A stretch of DNA of 64,000 nt from Silene latifolia (lineage: Eukaryota > Streptophyta > Magnoliopsida > Caryophyllales > Caryophyllaceae), in the NCBI RefSeq assembly GCF_048544455.1, contig NC_133532.1:20400948-20464947 (forward strand), read 5' to 3'. Under the pieces are notes generated by a model. That model searched no databases and was not told the DNA's origin. It saw only the letters and a list, made by a program, of their open reading frames with translations. Numbering within the stretch: position 1 is the first letter of the stretch; each line of letters starts with the position of its first letter. This document shows positions 11,283-22,424 of the stretch, in pieces. A program made the translations under genes and the position numbers.

Positions 11283-12543
11283 TGAAGGAAATGTAGATTC
11301 ATATACATACTAACATACTCATATATGTCTAAATAATTTGTCATAAAATTAAAACGGATTTTATGCATGCAAACAATAATATAAATAGAGGAGAAATCAT
11401 GTCCTTACATAGTGGATTTCGGTTATATTGGGCACAAGAGAGATCACCTTTCTCTCTTGTTCTTGAGCTTTTCCTTATGGATGAACAAGATCTAAGTATA
11501 AGATCTCTCCCTAAGCTTTATACCCAAGGCTTCTCTTAATTTAATTAATATTACAAATACTAGTATAATATTAATCAAGGTAGAAAATTGAACCAAAAAC
11601 TTTTATAAAACACTTATATGTTTCGGTTTTTAAGAGAGAAGAAGAGAGGATTTTTCTTCTCACTAGAACTTATATTTTGGATGAGTGAATTGGAATGAAT
11701 AATAATACACTACATTTAGTATATTATTAGGTAAAATTATAGAGAAAACAATGATCATTTTTCTTCCCCAAAACCGTGTAAGAGGAGCCTTTTGGGTGAG
11801 CCAATGCATGCAAGTGTTGTTCTTTACAATACATAATAGGCTTGCATGGCTAGGAAATAAGGTAATCATTGTGTTTACCATTATCTTAATCAAACACAAT
11901 ATTAGCCTATTTCTTCCCCTAATTTCGGCACAATGGATAATATAGAGTCCATATTATTTTTGTCAATTTGTCAATATGTCACATGTCATATGTGACATAA
12001 ATTTGTTATGTAATTTTTAACATATTAAAAATCAACGTATTAATAAAATACGTCACATACAAATATCGACTTAGTAATATCATAATTACTTGTACCAAAA
12101 ATTTTACCAATTTATAAATCACAACTGATTGTATTTATAACAATTCATTCAATTTAATTGTTACTTTAAACAATTATTTCATCCGAGTAATGATACAATT
12201 CAATTACTCAGACCGTATCTTATTTAATTACATTTCAATATGATACGTAAATTTTACTTCCAAAATCGTCCGTCAATTTTCAAGTAATTTAATTAACTCG
12301 TAACGTTATACGATTAATTAAATAATCAATTAAGAGTGTTGCCCTATAGGTATGACCTAGGGGTCAATGATCACCACCACACACGACGAATAATGTCAAA
12401 CTCTAGTCACCAATCATTACCGATATATGTTGACGATTGACAAGATAACAAAATTACTTCCCAATTGTATTCTTTAAAATGAGATTTAATAATGATATTT
12501 AAATCATGTGATCGCACTATTGTTGAGGACACATTTCCCAACA
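11283..12543 (-). repeat. Copia-1 5' LTR
   Basis: This 1261-bp segment starts TGAAGGAAATGT and ends ACATTTCCCAACA, which are near-inverted ends of the Copia type. It lies next to the primer-binding site. Its partner LTR is outside the window. The following bases, CGGAA (12544-12548), would be one target duplication. Confidence 0.8.
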
Positions 12544-12560
12544 CGGAACACGATGATCGA

Positions 12561-12845
12561 TCAACCAAGAGACATCCTTCCCGACTTCTTCTTCTTCGAA
12601 GCCACCACACTACTAGAACTACCATCCGACATCCGCTGAAAACGCCCTTCCTCATTCCGTCTACGTGGCACCCTACGCACTCGCTCATAACCCGCCTCCT
12701 CCTCACCTATCACATCACCTGACCGAACCAGCTCCTCCTCCAACCGCTCCGCAGTCCACGACTCGGTACTACCATCTCCAACCTCAGACTCAAACTGGAG
12801 CCCCTTTCGAGCTCGAACGTGACGGTCATTTCCTCCACCGGCCAT
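12561..12845 (-). other. Unrecognised 94-codon open frame
   Basis: The open frame starts MAGGGNDRHVRARKG. It is rich in charged residues (E, R) in the middle, then has a serine run (DGSSSS) and a lysine run (KKKK). Its GC content is higher than its surroundings. The Copia-1 LTR ends 17 bp beyond its stop, so the insertion may have cut a longer gene. I do not recognise a domain. It could be the N-terminal part of a host or DNA-transposon protein, or a chance frame. Confidence 0.3.
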
Positions 12846-14599
12846 CTATTCAAAAAATAATAAAAACGCATTGATTACTTAAATTAATAAAACAAAGAAT
12901 TTATAAATATAAGTTTAAGTAAATTAAAAAAATAAAAAAAATAAAATAACCCCGAACGGGGTTTATTAGTAATAATTAATAATTAATATTTTACGTAAAC
13001 AAAACGAGACGGAAAAAAAATAAATTTAAAAAGACTTCACCACGGACGAGAATTATTATTAATAATTTATTAGTTTTTAACACTAACAAAAAAGACGGAA
13101 AAATAAGTTTTTAAAAATTTTAAAAATAAAATAAATTATTTTACAACGAGGTTTATTATTAGTTTATAACGATAACAAAACAAGATGGAAAAATAAAATT
13201 TTTTTAAAAAAAAAAAAAAAAAAAGAAACGAGAATTTAATAAACAAAAAGAAAAAAAAAAACAGAAACTGGGCTGGACGAAGAACATTTCGTCCAGGTCC
13301 AGGCCCAGACGAAAATGTTTTTCGTCCAAGACCCATATTGGACGAAGAACATTTTCGTCTGGGCCTGGACCTGGACGAAAATGTTCTTCGTCCAGCCCCA
13401 GTTTCTGTTTTTTTTTTTCGTGTTATGTTCTTCAAATTTTTCGAATGATTTTCAACAAAACGCAAATTAATCCGATTGAAATCAAAGCTTCTATCCTAAT
13501 TCCGTCTACAATAAAGGCATCTATCCTAATTCCGTCACAAATTTACAAACTAAGCAAAATACTACAACAAAATTTTAATACTAATCACATACCTTGTTGA
13601 ATGTTTGAATTCGTGACGGAAATGATGCGGTCGATACGTTTTTTTGTTGTTACTTGAGTCGGGTTTTTTTTTTCAAAATTTGGAATGTGAATGTGAAAGG
13701 TAGTTTTTGAATAAAAAGGAAAATATTAGGGGGAGTGTGAGGGAGGGGCAATTTTGGAAGTTCATTAAAATTGTCGACGATATTTAGTAATTTGTCGACG
13801 ACCTTTAGCAGGCAGGGTATTAATTTAGTTTTAAGTTAAAACAGCAGGTATTAATTGATTCTTTATCTATTTATCCATAGCGTCGAGTGAGTTTCGGGTC
13901 ATGAGTCATCACGAGTCTTTATTAGTTTAACCTTTGGGTTACGTTAAGTCAATTTTAGTTCACTAAATTGTTAAGTTTTATTGAGTTGTATTTCACATCA
14001 TACAAATTAAGTTTTTGGTTCAGATTAGTTTTTGTCCGCTCTAAATAAGGTAAGTCCTTTCTACATGGCCCAGTCTTTTAATAAGGAATCTTGGTATGCA
14101 TAATACTCGAATGCATGCAAATATACAATGCATGATTTCAAAAATTGACAAAACGCTAATGGTAGAACGAGTCGAGATTCTCTGTCCCATTTTTGTGTCT
14201 CATCTCGTGTATCATGACTCACAAAATAAAACCGGTGGTTATTTCTATTAAACTAAAGACATGTTATAAGTAGACCTGTTAAAACGACCCGATCCAAAAA
14301 CCGACCTTAACCCAACCCGTTTTGACCTGTAAACAGCGAGTTGACCAGTTGGGTCAAGAATATATATATATTCTTTAAAATAACGTCAAATAGCAATTGA
14401 ATATTAAAATTTTGTGAAAAAAATGTACATATGCCAAATTGTAATATTCTAACAACATTAGGTGAACCTTCACCACAAATCACACTAAAAACTTGATTAA
14501 ATCCCTAACTTAACCAAATTAAAAACACATTATTTATTAACTAAAATGTAAAACTTGCATTCAAAAAAAAAATGTAAAACTTCTATAGCTTAGTGAAAT
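12846..14599. other. AT-rich spacer with a foldback
   Basis: There is no recognisable gene here. It contains A-rich runs at 13200-13262, the foldback at 13261-13408, a short TA palindrome at 14359-14372, and what would be the 3' flank of the fructokinase remnant. The repeated GTCGACGA at 13773-13802 may be part of a small transposon end, but no matching terminus was found. Confidence 0.5.
13261..13408. repeat. Near-perfect inverted repeat (foldback), arms about 69 bp
   Basis: The left arm, 13261-13329, is the reverse complement of about 13339-13408 with only about three differences, separated by about 10 bp. The arms contain GGACGAAGAACATTTCGTCC, itself a smaller inverted motif, and are GC-richer than the flanks. 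A transcript through it would form a long, almost perfect hairpin. There is no coding. Confidence 0.85.
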
Positions 14600-14812
14600 T
14601 CAGTTTTTATTGACCAATTCAAGTGCCTCAGCCATACTTGGAAGAGCAGGGATCACACCCTTTTGAGTTGTTGCTAGTGCTCCACATGCATTTGCCAATT
14701 TCAGTGCCTCTACTAGCTTGCTTTCATCCTATATATTCAAATTTTAATAAATAAATTATCACAATATTACATAAAAAATAATATCGAAATTTAAGTATAA
14801 ACAAAAATAAAT

Positions 14813-15967
14813 GTTAGGGTTTGTGATATTTCGAGTACTGATATTTCGAGTACTGCTGTAGCTGAAGTTCAGAGTAATGGAACAAGTGCTAGGGTTTTGG
14901 AGTTCACTGTGGAAACTCTTGAACCTTACGATTTGGATGAGGAATTTGATGATGCTCCGGAAGATACTTGTGAAGAGGGTCAGGATGACGTCCCTGAACC
15001 AGATCAGGAGGTTAATCCTGAGAATGAACAGGCGTGGACGAAGGTTTCTCGGAATACTCCTAAGGTAACTGCACCTCCTTTACTTAAGCTTACGGTAGAT
15101 GATGTTAAGGACGAGATAAAATTTTGGTCTACCTCTGTCTTTGGGTATGTAGTTGGTGCAAATCCTCCCTGGAATGTTCTTGAGGGATTTATTAAGCGAA
15201 TGTGGAAGGAGGAAGACTATGATAAGGTGTCGTTTATGCCGAATGGAATTTTTTTGGTGAGATTTAAGACTAAGGCAATCCAGCAACGGGTGTTGCAGCA
15301 TGGGTTTGTGATGTTTGATAACAAGCCAGTTGTGATAAAAGAGTGGAATGTGGGTACTGCTCTTGTGAAACAAAAAATGGAATACTTGCCAATTTGGGTT
15401 AAACTGATGGGGTTTGACCTCAAATTTTGGGGTAAGGACTGTTTGACCAAAATTGGGGGACTTATAGGAAAAGTGATAAGAAGATATGAAGCCACAGAAA
15501 AGAAGAATTTCCTGGGATATGCTCGTCTAATGATAGAGGTGAAAGTGAATCAAAGATACCCTGAATCAATTAGTTTTTTGGATGAGGAAGGGGTGAAAAA
15601 GAAAATTAGGCTGGAGTATGATTGGCTCCCTATTACTTGCAACACTTGCAATGGTATAGGGCATGCTACTGGTCAGTGTAGGAAGAAAGAAGCACCAAAA
15701 CAGGGCCCTAAGGTCACTCAGGTATGGCGTAAGAAAGAACTTGCAACACAGACTGTAGTTACTCCTTCTGTGAGTGTCATTGGGGATAAGAGAGTGTTAA
15801 CCCCTGGTCAGCATGTATCTCATCTGAGCAGACATGAAGCACATCCTCCTGTTATTACTCCAGGGGGGCACTCTTATCTGGAAGCTGTAACTCAATCTTT
15901 GAAGAAAAGTGTGACTGGCAATAAGGAGGTGGGAATGGATACAGGCCAAACTAGTAGTAATGGGTAG
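14813..15967 (+). pseudogene. LINE-1 ORF1: DUF4283-type RNA-binding protein with zinc knuckle
   Basis: ORF1 of plant L1 elements binds the element RNA. After an acidic N-terminal stretch comes a DUF4283-like domain (about 15080-15420; motifs GANPPWNVLEGFIKRMW and PNGIFLVRFK). It is followed by a CCHC zinc knuckle, CNTCNGIGHATGQC (about 15638-15679). The frame is open to the TAG at 15965-15967. No ATG lies in frame before GAG TTC at 14900, so the true start has been lost or lies upstream of the truncation. ORF2 starts inside the last codons of ORF1. Confidence 0.85.
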
Positions 15968-18900
15968 TGTTGGTTTTTGGAATATAAGAGGACTTAATAA
16001 AGTGAATAAGCAGATGGATATAAGACGATTCCTGCATATGAATAATGTAGATGTGTTTGGTCTAATAGAAACTAGGGTCAAAAGCAATAATTGGTTGAAA
16101 GTGAGTAATAGTATTTGTAATAATTGGGCTATTTGCACGAATCATCAAAGTCACAAAGGAGGGAGGATCTGGATGTTATGGAACCCTAAGGCTTATCAAG
16201 TGGATATTCAGCATGTTTCTTCCCAAACCATTCATGCTAGGCTAACTGATAGGGTCAGGCAAAGAGAATTTTGGATTACTTTTGTCTATGGATTTAATAA
16301 GGCTGCTGATAGGAAGAACCTATGGACTAGTCTGAAATTTTACCAGCAGCAGCTTACTGGAGCATGGTTAATTGGAGGAGACTTCAACAATGTTCTACTT
16401 CCTAATGAGAGAATAAGGTCTCAGATTACTGCTGTTGAGATAAAACCGTTTCAGGATTGTGTGCACTACTGTGGTGTGGAGGATATCAAAGCTGTGGGAT
16501 CTTTTTTTACTTGGACGAACAAGCAAGAAGCATCACAAAGGGTTTATAGCAGAATTGATAGAGTCATGATCAATGATGAGTGGATTAATATGTTCCCTGA
16601 ATCTTTTGCAAATTTCCTTCCTGAAGGTTTGTATGATCATTGCCCTTGTATTGTACAACTTGAAGAGGATACAAGGAAGAGGAAAATTCCTTTCAGATAT
16701 TTTAATATGTGGGCAAAGGCTCCTGAATTTATGAACATTGTGACTAAGCACTGGAGTGCTGGCATTTATGGTACTCCTATGTACACTGTGGTGAAGAGAT
16801 TGAAAGCTATGAAGGGTGATCTGAAGAAGTTAAATAGGGATAATTTTCATGATATTGAGAAAAATGCTCATATTATGCTTATGTCTCTACACTCTATTCA
16901 AACTGAATTAAGGAAGCAACCTCAGGATACATCACTTATTGAAGCTGAAAGGAATGCAGCTGAGGGATATAGGCAGTTAGAGGAGGCTAGACAATCTTTC
17001 TTACTGCAAAAATCTAAAGCTCAGTGGTTGGCAGGGGGGATGATAACACAGCTTATTTTCATTCTGTGATTAAAAAGAGAAGAGCTGCCAATAAGGTTGT
17101 GCAAATAGAGGATTCTGATGGTAAGGTTATGACCCAGGTTCAGGATATCAATGAGGCATTTGAAAATTTTTATAAGAAGCTTCTGGGGACGAGTAACAGT
17201 GTGAAGCATGTGCATATTCCTACAGTAAGAAAAGGGAATGTGCTAAATGCTGATCATATTGCTCTGCTAAATAAGCCAGTCACTGGAGAAGAGATAAAAA
17301 TGGTTATCTTCTCTATTCCAAGTACAAAATCTCCTGGACCTGATGGGTTTAGTTCACAATTTTTTAAGGATACTTGGGCAGTGACAGGAAAGGATGTTAT
17401 TAAAGCAGTTCAGGATTTCTTCCAGTCTGGGAAACTTTTGAAGCAACTGAATAGCACTACTCTCACTCTCATCCCCAAGACTGATTTCCCTACAAATGTG
17501 AGCCAGTTCAGACCTATTGCTTGCTGTAATACACTTTATAAGTGCATAGCAAAGGTACTGTGCAACAGATTGAGTCTTATCTTGCCTGACATTATAAGTC
17601 CTAACCAGAGTGCTTTTATTAAGGATATGGATATTGTGGAGAATATCCTTATCTGCCAAGATCTTACCAAGCTCTATAATAGGAAGGTTTGTTCTCCTAG
17701 AGTGCTCATGAAGTTAGACCTGAAAAAAGCTTATGATTCTATAGAATGGTCATTTTTGAAAGAAATGCTTATAGCACTGAAATTCCCAAGTCATTTTACT
17801 AATCTACTGATGGAATGTGTTATAACTCCTCAATTTTCCCTATCTCTGAATGGAGAGTTCTTTGGTTTCTTTCAAGGCAAAAGAGGCCTAAGACAGGGTG
17901 ACCCTCTGTCCTCCTTGTTATTCACTATTTGCTTGGAATATTTGTCAAGGATCTTGAATAGATTGACTGAACTGGATAATTTTAGTCATCATCCACTTTG
18001 TAGGAAGATGAACCTTACTCATCTTTGCTTTGCTGATGATCTTTTAGTATTTTGTAGAGGGGATTGGGATTCCATGATAGCTGTGATGAGAGCTATTTCT
18101 ACTTTTACTGCTGCTTCAGGATTGCATATGAACAAAATGAAGTCCAATGTGTATGGCAATGGATTTGAGAGTGGCTTGCTGGAGAAATTTGCCAGTGTTA
18201 CTGGCTTAAAGATAGGAAAAATCCCTTTTAAATATCTTGGGGTGCCTATCTCTGCCAAGAAGTTATCTGCACTTGATTGTAACATTCTGGTGGAAAGGAT
18301 TGTGGATAGAATTAGAGCATTGGGGGCAAAGAAATTATCCTATGCAGGAAGACTAGTGTTGATCAAAAGTGTTCTTGGGACTCTTCATAGTTACTGGGCA
18401 AGGATATACATCATTCCGTCCAGTATTATTGCTAAGATAGAGAGTACTTGCAGGAGTTTTTTATGGAAGGGGGACGCTCATTCTCATTCTAATGCTCTTG
18501 TGTCCTGGAAGCAAGTCTGTTTGCCAAAAGAAAAAGGGGGATTGGGCGTGTGTGATATCAGGAGGTGGAATGTGGCTGCAGTATGAAAGTATGTTTGGTG
18601 GGTGATGGATAAGAAAGACCACCTCTGGGTAAAGTGGGTGCATTGTACTTACTTAAAAAGTGTGCCCTGGACTGATTATAAACCTTCTCAAAGCAGCAGT
18701 TGGGCTTGGAAAAGGATTTGCAGAGTTAAGGATATCCTTCTTCCTAGTTATATACAGCATGACTGGTTAGAAAAAGATGCTCCTTACTCGATTTCTAGTG
18801 GATATAATTGGCTTGGTAATGAAGCAAGTAATGTCACCTGGTATAGACATGTTTGGATTACTGATGGTATCCCTAAGCACCAATTTATCAGTTGGTTGTT

Positions 18901-19294
18901 TGTTCAGCATCGTCTTTTAACAACGGATAGGATTCATAGGATGTTCCAGAGCAGTGAAACAGGTTGTGTTTTGTGTGGTGAGGAGGATGAAAGTCATGAT
19001 CATTTGTTCTTCCGTTGCTCTTACAGTAGAAAATGTCTGAAGCAGGTACAAGAATGGAGTAAGTTGGAAATACCTGAGATGCAAGTTTTGAGTTAGTGGC
19101 AGGCTCAAGACAAGAATAGGGGGATCTTCACCTCCTTGGTAGTGATGGCACTGGTATATCATATCTGGTAGGCACGTAATCACTGCAGATTTCAGCAGGT
19201 GGTATGGAGACCAGAGGTTATTGGAGCTCGCATTAAACATGAGGTCCAGGCTCGCATTGGGAGTAAGAACAAATCTAGGAAGAAGTTGATTTAG
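15960..19294 (+). pseudogene. LINE-1 ORF2: endonuclease/reverse transcriptase
   Basis: The start ATG at 15960 overlaps the ORF1 stop (ATGGGTAG). The N-terminus is an APE-type endonuclease (FWNIRGLN; GLIETRV; GGDFNNVL; SRIDRVMIN). The reverse transcriptase follows from about 17280 (KSPGPDGF; DLKKAYDSIEW; GLRQGDPLS; catalytic FADDLLVF at about 18026-18049). A zinc-binding RT domain lies at about 18780-19060 (CVLCGEEDESHDHLFFRC). A frameshift lies at the six-G run near 17034-17039. In-frame stops are a TGA at 18584, a TAG at 19094 and a TAG at 19170. It would not make a full protein. Confidence 0.9.
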
Positions 19295-19667
19295 AATTCC
19301 ATAAGTAGTTGAGTAATTTTTTCAGAATTGTTGTGTAGAGGTGTATTGTGCACTCTTCTAATTTGTTGTTTGGTTGATAAATTAGTGTGTAATAGCTCAT
19401 TATTATTAATAGAATTCTTACATTCTACCAAAAAAATAAAAATAAATAAATAAAGGTTAAATTTTTTTATTTATTTTAATTAAAAAAAGGAAGTATTAAT
19501 ACCTCCAAGAGTGAGGGATTGTTGGCAAGGGAATAAAGGAAGGAGCCCATATACGCATCTCTGGCTCCTGTTGTGTCTGCTGTTGCCACAGAATACCCCT
19601 TCATCGATCCTTTAAATTTCTGCAGTTTCATTCAATTATTCAATAGTTAATATTTCACGTTATGCAT

Positions 19668-20783
19668 ATTTTTTTTTTTTGGGTGAAGAGTAAGTATATA
19701 TCAAATTACAAGCTAAGAAATGGAGGCCAACCATTGTGCATCAACAACTCTCAGAGGAGTTCTATTCCGCTTTTTCCACCTTTCTATTACCTCCTTCCAT
19801 ACTTGCTGAACTAGAACATTTGGATGAATAACTTGATGATAAATCCTAGCTCGATTTCTTGCCGTCCAAATAGCATACAGTAGGCCTACATAACAGGCAC
19901 CATCAATTAATTTCTGTAGAACACTCTTGCACCTCCCAGAAGAATACCATCTAATCATGTCATTAGGAGGAAACTGTATCTGAATCTTTTGTTGCAGTAA
20001 AGTGATACATTTCCTGCTAAATTCACACGTTTGAAAATGATGTTCATGATTTTCTGGAGCAGCTTCACAGAGACAACATGCAATATCTTGACAAATTTCC
20101 ATTTTAATCAACATGTCACGAGTAAGTAGTCTTTTATGCAAAAAAGTCCAGTAGATAAAAGAAGTCCTAGGAACATTTAAGGTATTCCAGCATATGAATC
20201 TCCATGGAACCTTATGAGATGAATTCCTAAGCCAATGGTAACCTGATGCAATGGTGTAATTAGATGCTGAGCCAAGCCAAATATTATTCAGGTATCCTGT
20301 CTTGAACTGATCCTTAACCTGAACAATTTTCTTCCAAGACCAACTGCAATCCTTAGGAGCTTGATAATCTGTCCAATCAGTGCCTTTCATATATGTATGG
20401 TTGACCCATTTTACCCATAGATGATCTTTCTTAGTTGCCAACCAACTTGTATACTTACTAAGTTAAGATTTGTTCCAGAGTTTAGCATTCTTAATCCCCA
20501 AACCCCCTTCCTCTTTTGGCATGCAACATTTATCCCAGGCTACATTAAGAGCTCTAAGGTAAGCATCCTTAACACCCCCCCCCCCCCAAAGAAAGTTCCT
20601 ACATATTGCCTCAACTTTGTTCATTATTCCAGAAGGAATGAGGAAAATGGAAGCCCGGTATGATTGCATAGTAGCTAGCACAGAGTTCACTAAGACCAAT
20701 CTTCCAGCATAAGAAAGCTATCTAGCACCTAAAGACCTGATTCTAGCCACTATCCTTTCTATTAACTTATGGCCCTCATATTT
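19668..20783 (-). mobile_element. LINE-2: 5'-truncated L1-type fragment
   Basis: A poly(T) at about 19668-19680 marks the 3' tail of a minus-strand LINE. Open pieces at 19713-20441 and 20463-20699 match the C-terminal part of ORF2, from the RT thumb (AGRLVLVNSVLATMQSY) to the zinc-binding domain (CCLCEAAPENHEHHFQTC). It is related to LINE-1 but distinct in sequence. A frameshift lies between the two pieces near 20450, and an in-frame stop lies near 20717. Its 5' side ends at the Tekay-like LTR at 20784, so the insertion or a later rearrangement cut it. No target duplication was found. Confidence 0.85.
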
Positions 20784-22191
20784 TGTGATACCCCCATACT
20801 CCAAGTGCCTTACCAGGACCACTCAGGTATAGAAACGTCACCATCTCGGTTACCCGAGGCAATAAATATCATAAGACAATAACGAAACGTACTTTAAAAG
20901 TAAATATAATTTAAGTGATTACATGTTCAAAACAAAAACTGATAAATCCAATACAATTCCAAAACCAAATGTCTACTAGCCAAACTGAATACTAAGGACA
21001 TCGTCTGACACAGCGGAAGACTCTTCTAATTCTAAGTGATGACACATCCCAGCTAGCCCAAATACATTGAATCAAACCTGTTCAACAACTGCTCATCATC
21101 CCCGAATGGATCACCACGGTTATATAAAACAAACAACGGGCTCAGTATTAATTACACGATACAAATCACAATAAAATAAATGCCAAACAGCTCAACCGTC
21201 ACATCAAGTCCCAAACTCCATAATCAATCTCCACATAACTGACTACACACTAAAGTGTGTATTCCTGCCAGAGTATCCATCGCAACAGATACTCCACACC
21301 GGCAGTGGGGGACCGCATCCGTTCCTACCTAAGCCCCGCTCATCTCCATCAAGCGATAAACCGATGTTTATTAATGTGCACATCCCTTTTGTGGCGGGTT
21401 CCACAGAAGGCGAATCAAGGGCGTGAAGCCACTCCCGCAAGTGACTCCACTCAGCCAGGGACGCACCCCGAAGATCACAGACAGATACAAGAACAACAAT
21501 CACAACGATAATAAACAACAACCGTCACAACCACCAACAATATACTTTAACAACAATCACAACGAAACCACCAATCACATCATGTAATTAATACCGAGTA
21601 GGAAACCACCCGGAATGCAATCACAAATCAGACGATCTAGCAGCTGTCTCAAAATCTATCCTCTACGAATCCTCCTTATATACATATATTCATACAATTA
21701 CTACCTTAACCATATAAAACATAAAACCCCAAAATCCCCAAATTAAGGTTTAACCAAGATCAATCAAATGCTATAAAAACGGTACGTAGAACTTACCCTT
21801 GACGTACCGATCACAATGATATAAAGAACAAAGGCAACCGACTCCTCTAGCTCCGGGATTTGTCAATAAAGCGGAAGAACAAAGCAACATAAGTTGAAAT
21901 CTCTCTTAACCAGTGAATTAGATTTTGTAAAAGTGTTTAAAGAAGATGACGAAAGTTATTATATATTAATCCGCCTTATTAACAAAACCCGTCAAATAAC
22001 ACCCGATACCGACTTACTCGATCGAGTAAGACACGTACTCGATCGAGTGCCACTTACTCGATCTAGTGCCAAGGCTACTCGATCGAGTACCCTACAGGCA
22101 GACTACAGTTTCGTATACCAAACATACTTACTCGACAGAGTAAGCCCCACTCGATAGAGTACCCACAGACTCATAAAACCGTAGTATTACA
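20784..22191 (-). repeat. Tekay-like A left LTR (3' LTR)
   Basis: This 1408-bp repeat begins TGTGATACCCCC and ends CGTAGTATTACA. TCGATCGA-type sites at 22018, 22039, 22058 and 22079, and degenerate ones at 22132 and 22151, are spaced 19 or 21 bp within each group. A small CTCGG/CCGAG hairpin lies at about 20850-20863. Confidence 0.9.
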
Positions 22192-22209
22192 GTCTTCTCT
22201 CCTTAAAAA

Positions 22210-22229
22210 GAACTTCGTCCCCGAAGTTC
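22210..22229 (-). other. Hairpin beside the Tekay-like A polypurine tract
   Basis: On the minus strand this is GAACTTCGGGGACGAAGTTC, an 8-bp perfect stem with a GGGA loop. It is followed by A/G-rich polypurine sequence and the LTR. The same structure is at 28966-28985 and 62813-62832. Confidence 0.85.
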
Positions 22230-22424
22230 AAACCACAACAAAACAAAAACACACTAACACTCTCCCGACATAACAACAAAAACAAAACTCAACATAAAAA
22301 CTCCAACACATACTTACCAACCAAACTCAACCCGACTCAAACAACTACTAACTATATCAAAATCAACATAAAAAGATGTAAAAACTCTTCACGACCATCT
22401 CCTACCCCCATAAAAGAAACAAGG

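Larger units (their letters stand above)
1..12543 (-). mobile_element. Copia-1 LTR retrotransposon, interrupted by an Athila-like element; left end outside window
   Basis: A minus-strand Ty1/Copia fossil. Its 5' LTR is at 11283-12543, a Met-type primer-binding site is at 11268-11280, and gag and start-of-pol remains are at 8288-9044. The element continues at 1-45, on the far side of the Athila-like insertion, and then leaves the window. The nesting is supported by the ATTGT duplication at 41-45 and 8283-8287. The second LTR and most of pol are not in the window, so age and completeness cannot be judged. The lineage within Copia is unresolved because no reverse transcriptase is visible. Confidence 0.8.
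14813..19437 (+). mobile_element. LINE-1: L1-type retrotransposon, slightly 5'-truncated
   Basis: This plant L1-type LINE is inserted antisense in the intron of the fructokinase remnant. It has ORF1 (14813-15967) and ORF2 (15960-19294), then a short 3' UTR and an A-rich tail (19429-19437). A likely 10-bp target duplication, AAAAATAAAT, lies at 14803-14812 and 19438-19447, but it is low-complexity and the boundary could shift by a few bases. ORF1 is open from the very first base of the element with no ATG in frame, which points to 5' truncation. ORF2 carries one frameshift and three in-frame stops, so the copy is inactive. Confidence 0.85.
14600..19619 (-). pseudogene. Fructokinase-like pfkB kinase, C-terminal two-exon remnant with a LINE in its intron
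   Basis: Two exons on the minus strand fit a plant fructokinase C-terminus. Exon 19503-19619 (39 codons) follows a CTGCAG acceptor. It encodes the pfkB signature region as ADTTGARDAYMGSFLYSLA and ends in GAG before a GT donor. Exon 14600-14728 (43 codons with stop) follows an AG acceptor and encodes [20 protein letters not shown], ending VNKN. The phases match (0/0). Intact family members read DTTGAGD, where the GAGD loop holds the catalytic Asp and anion hole; here the second Gly is Arg. No upstream exons are visible between 19620 and 30331, where only mobile DNA lies. I infer a truncated relict rather than a working kinase. A sequenced mRNA would test this. Confidence 0.8.

Noticed and set aside
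21243-21521. A small membrane protein gene in the Tekay-like LTR (and copy at 27975-28253)
   Set aside because: The frame lies inside an LTR, is repeated in the other LTR with frame-neutral drift, and lacks any recognisable family.
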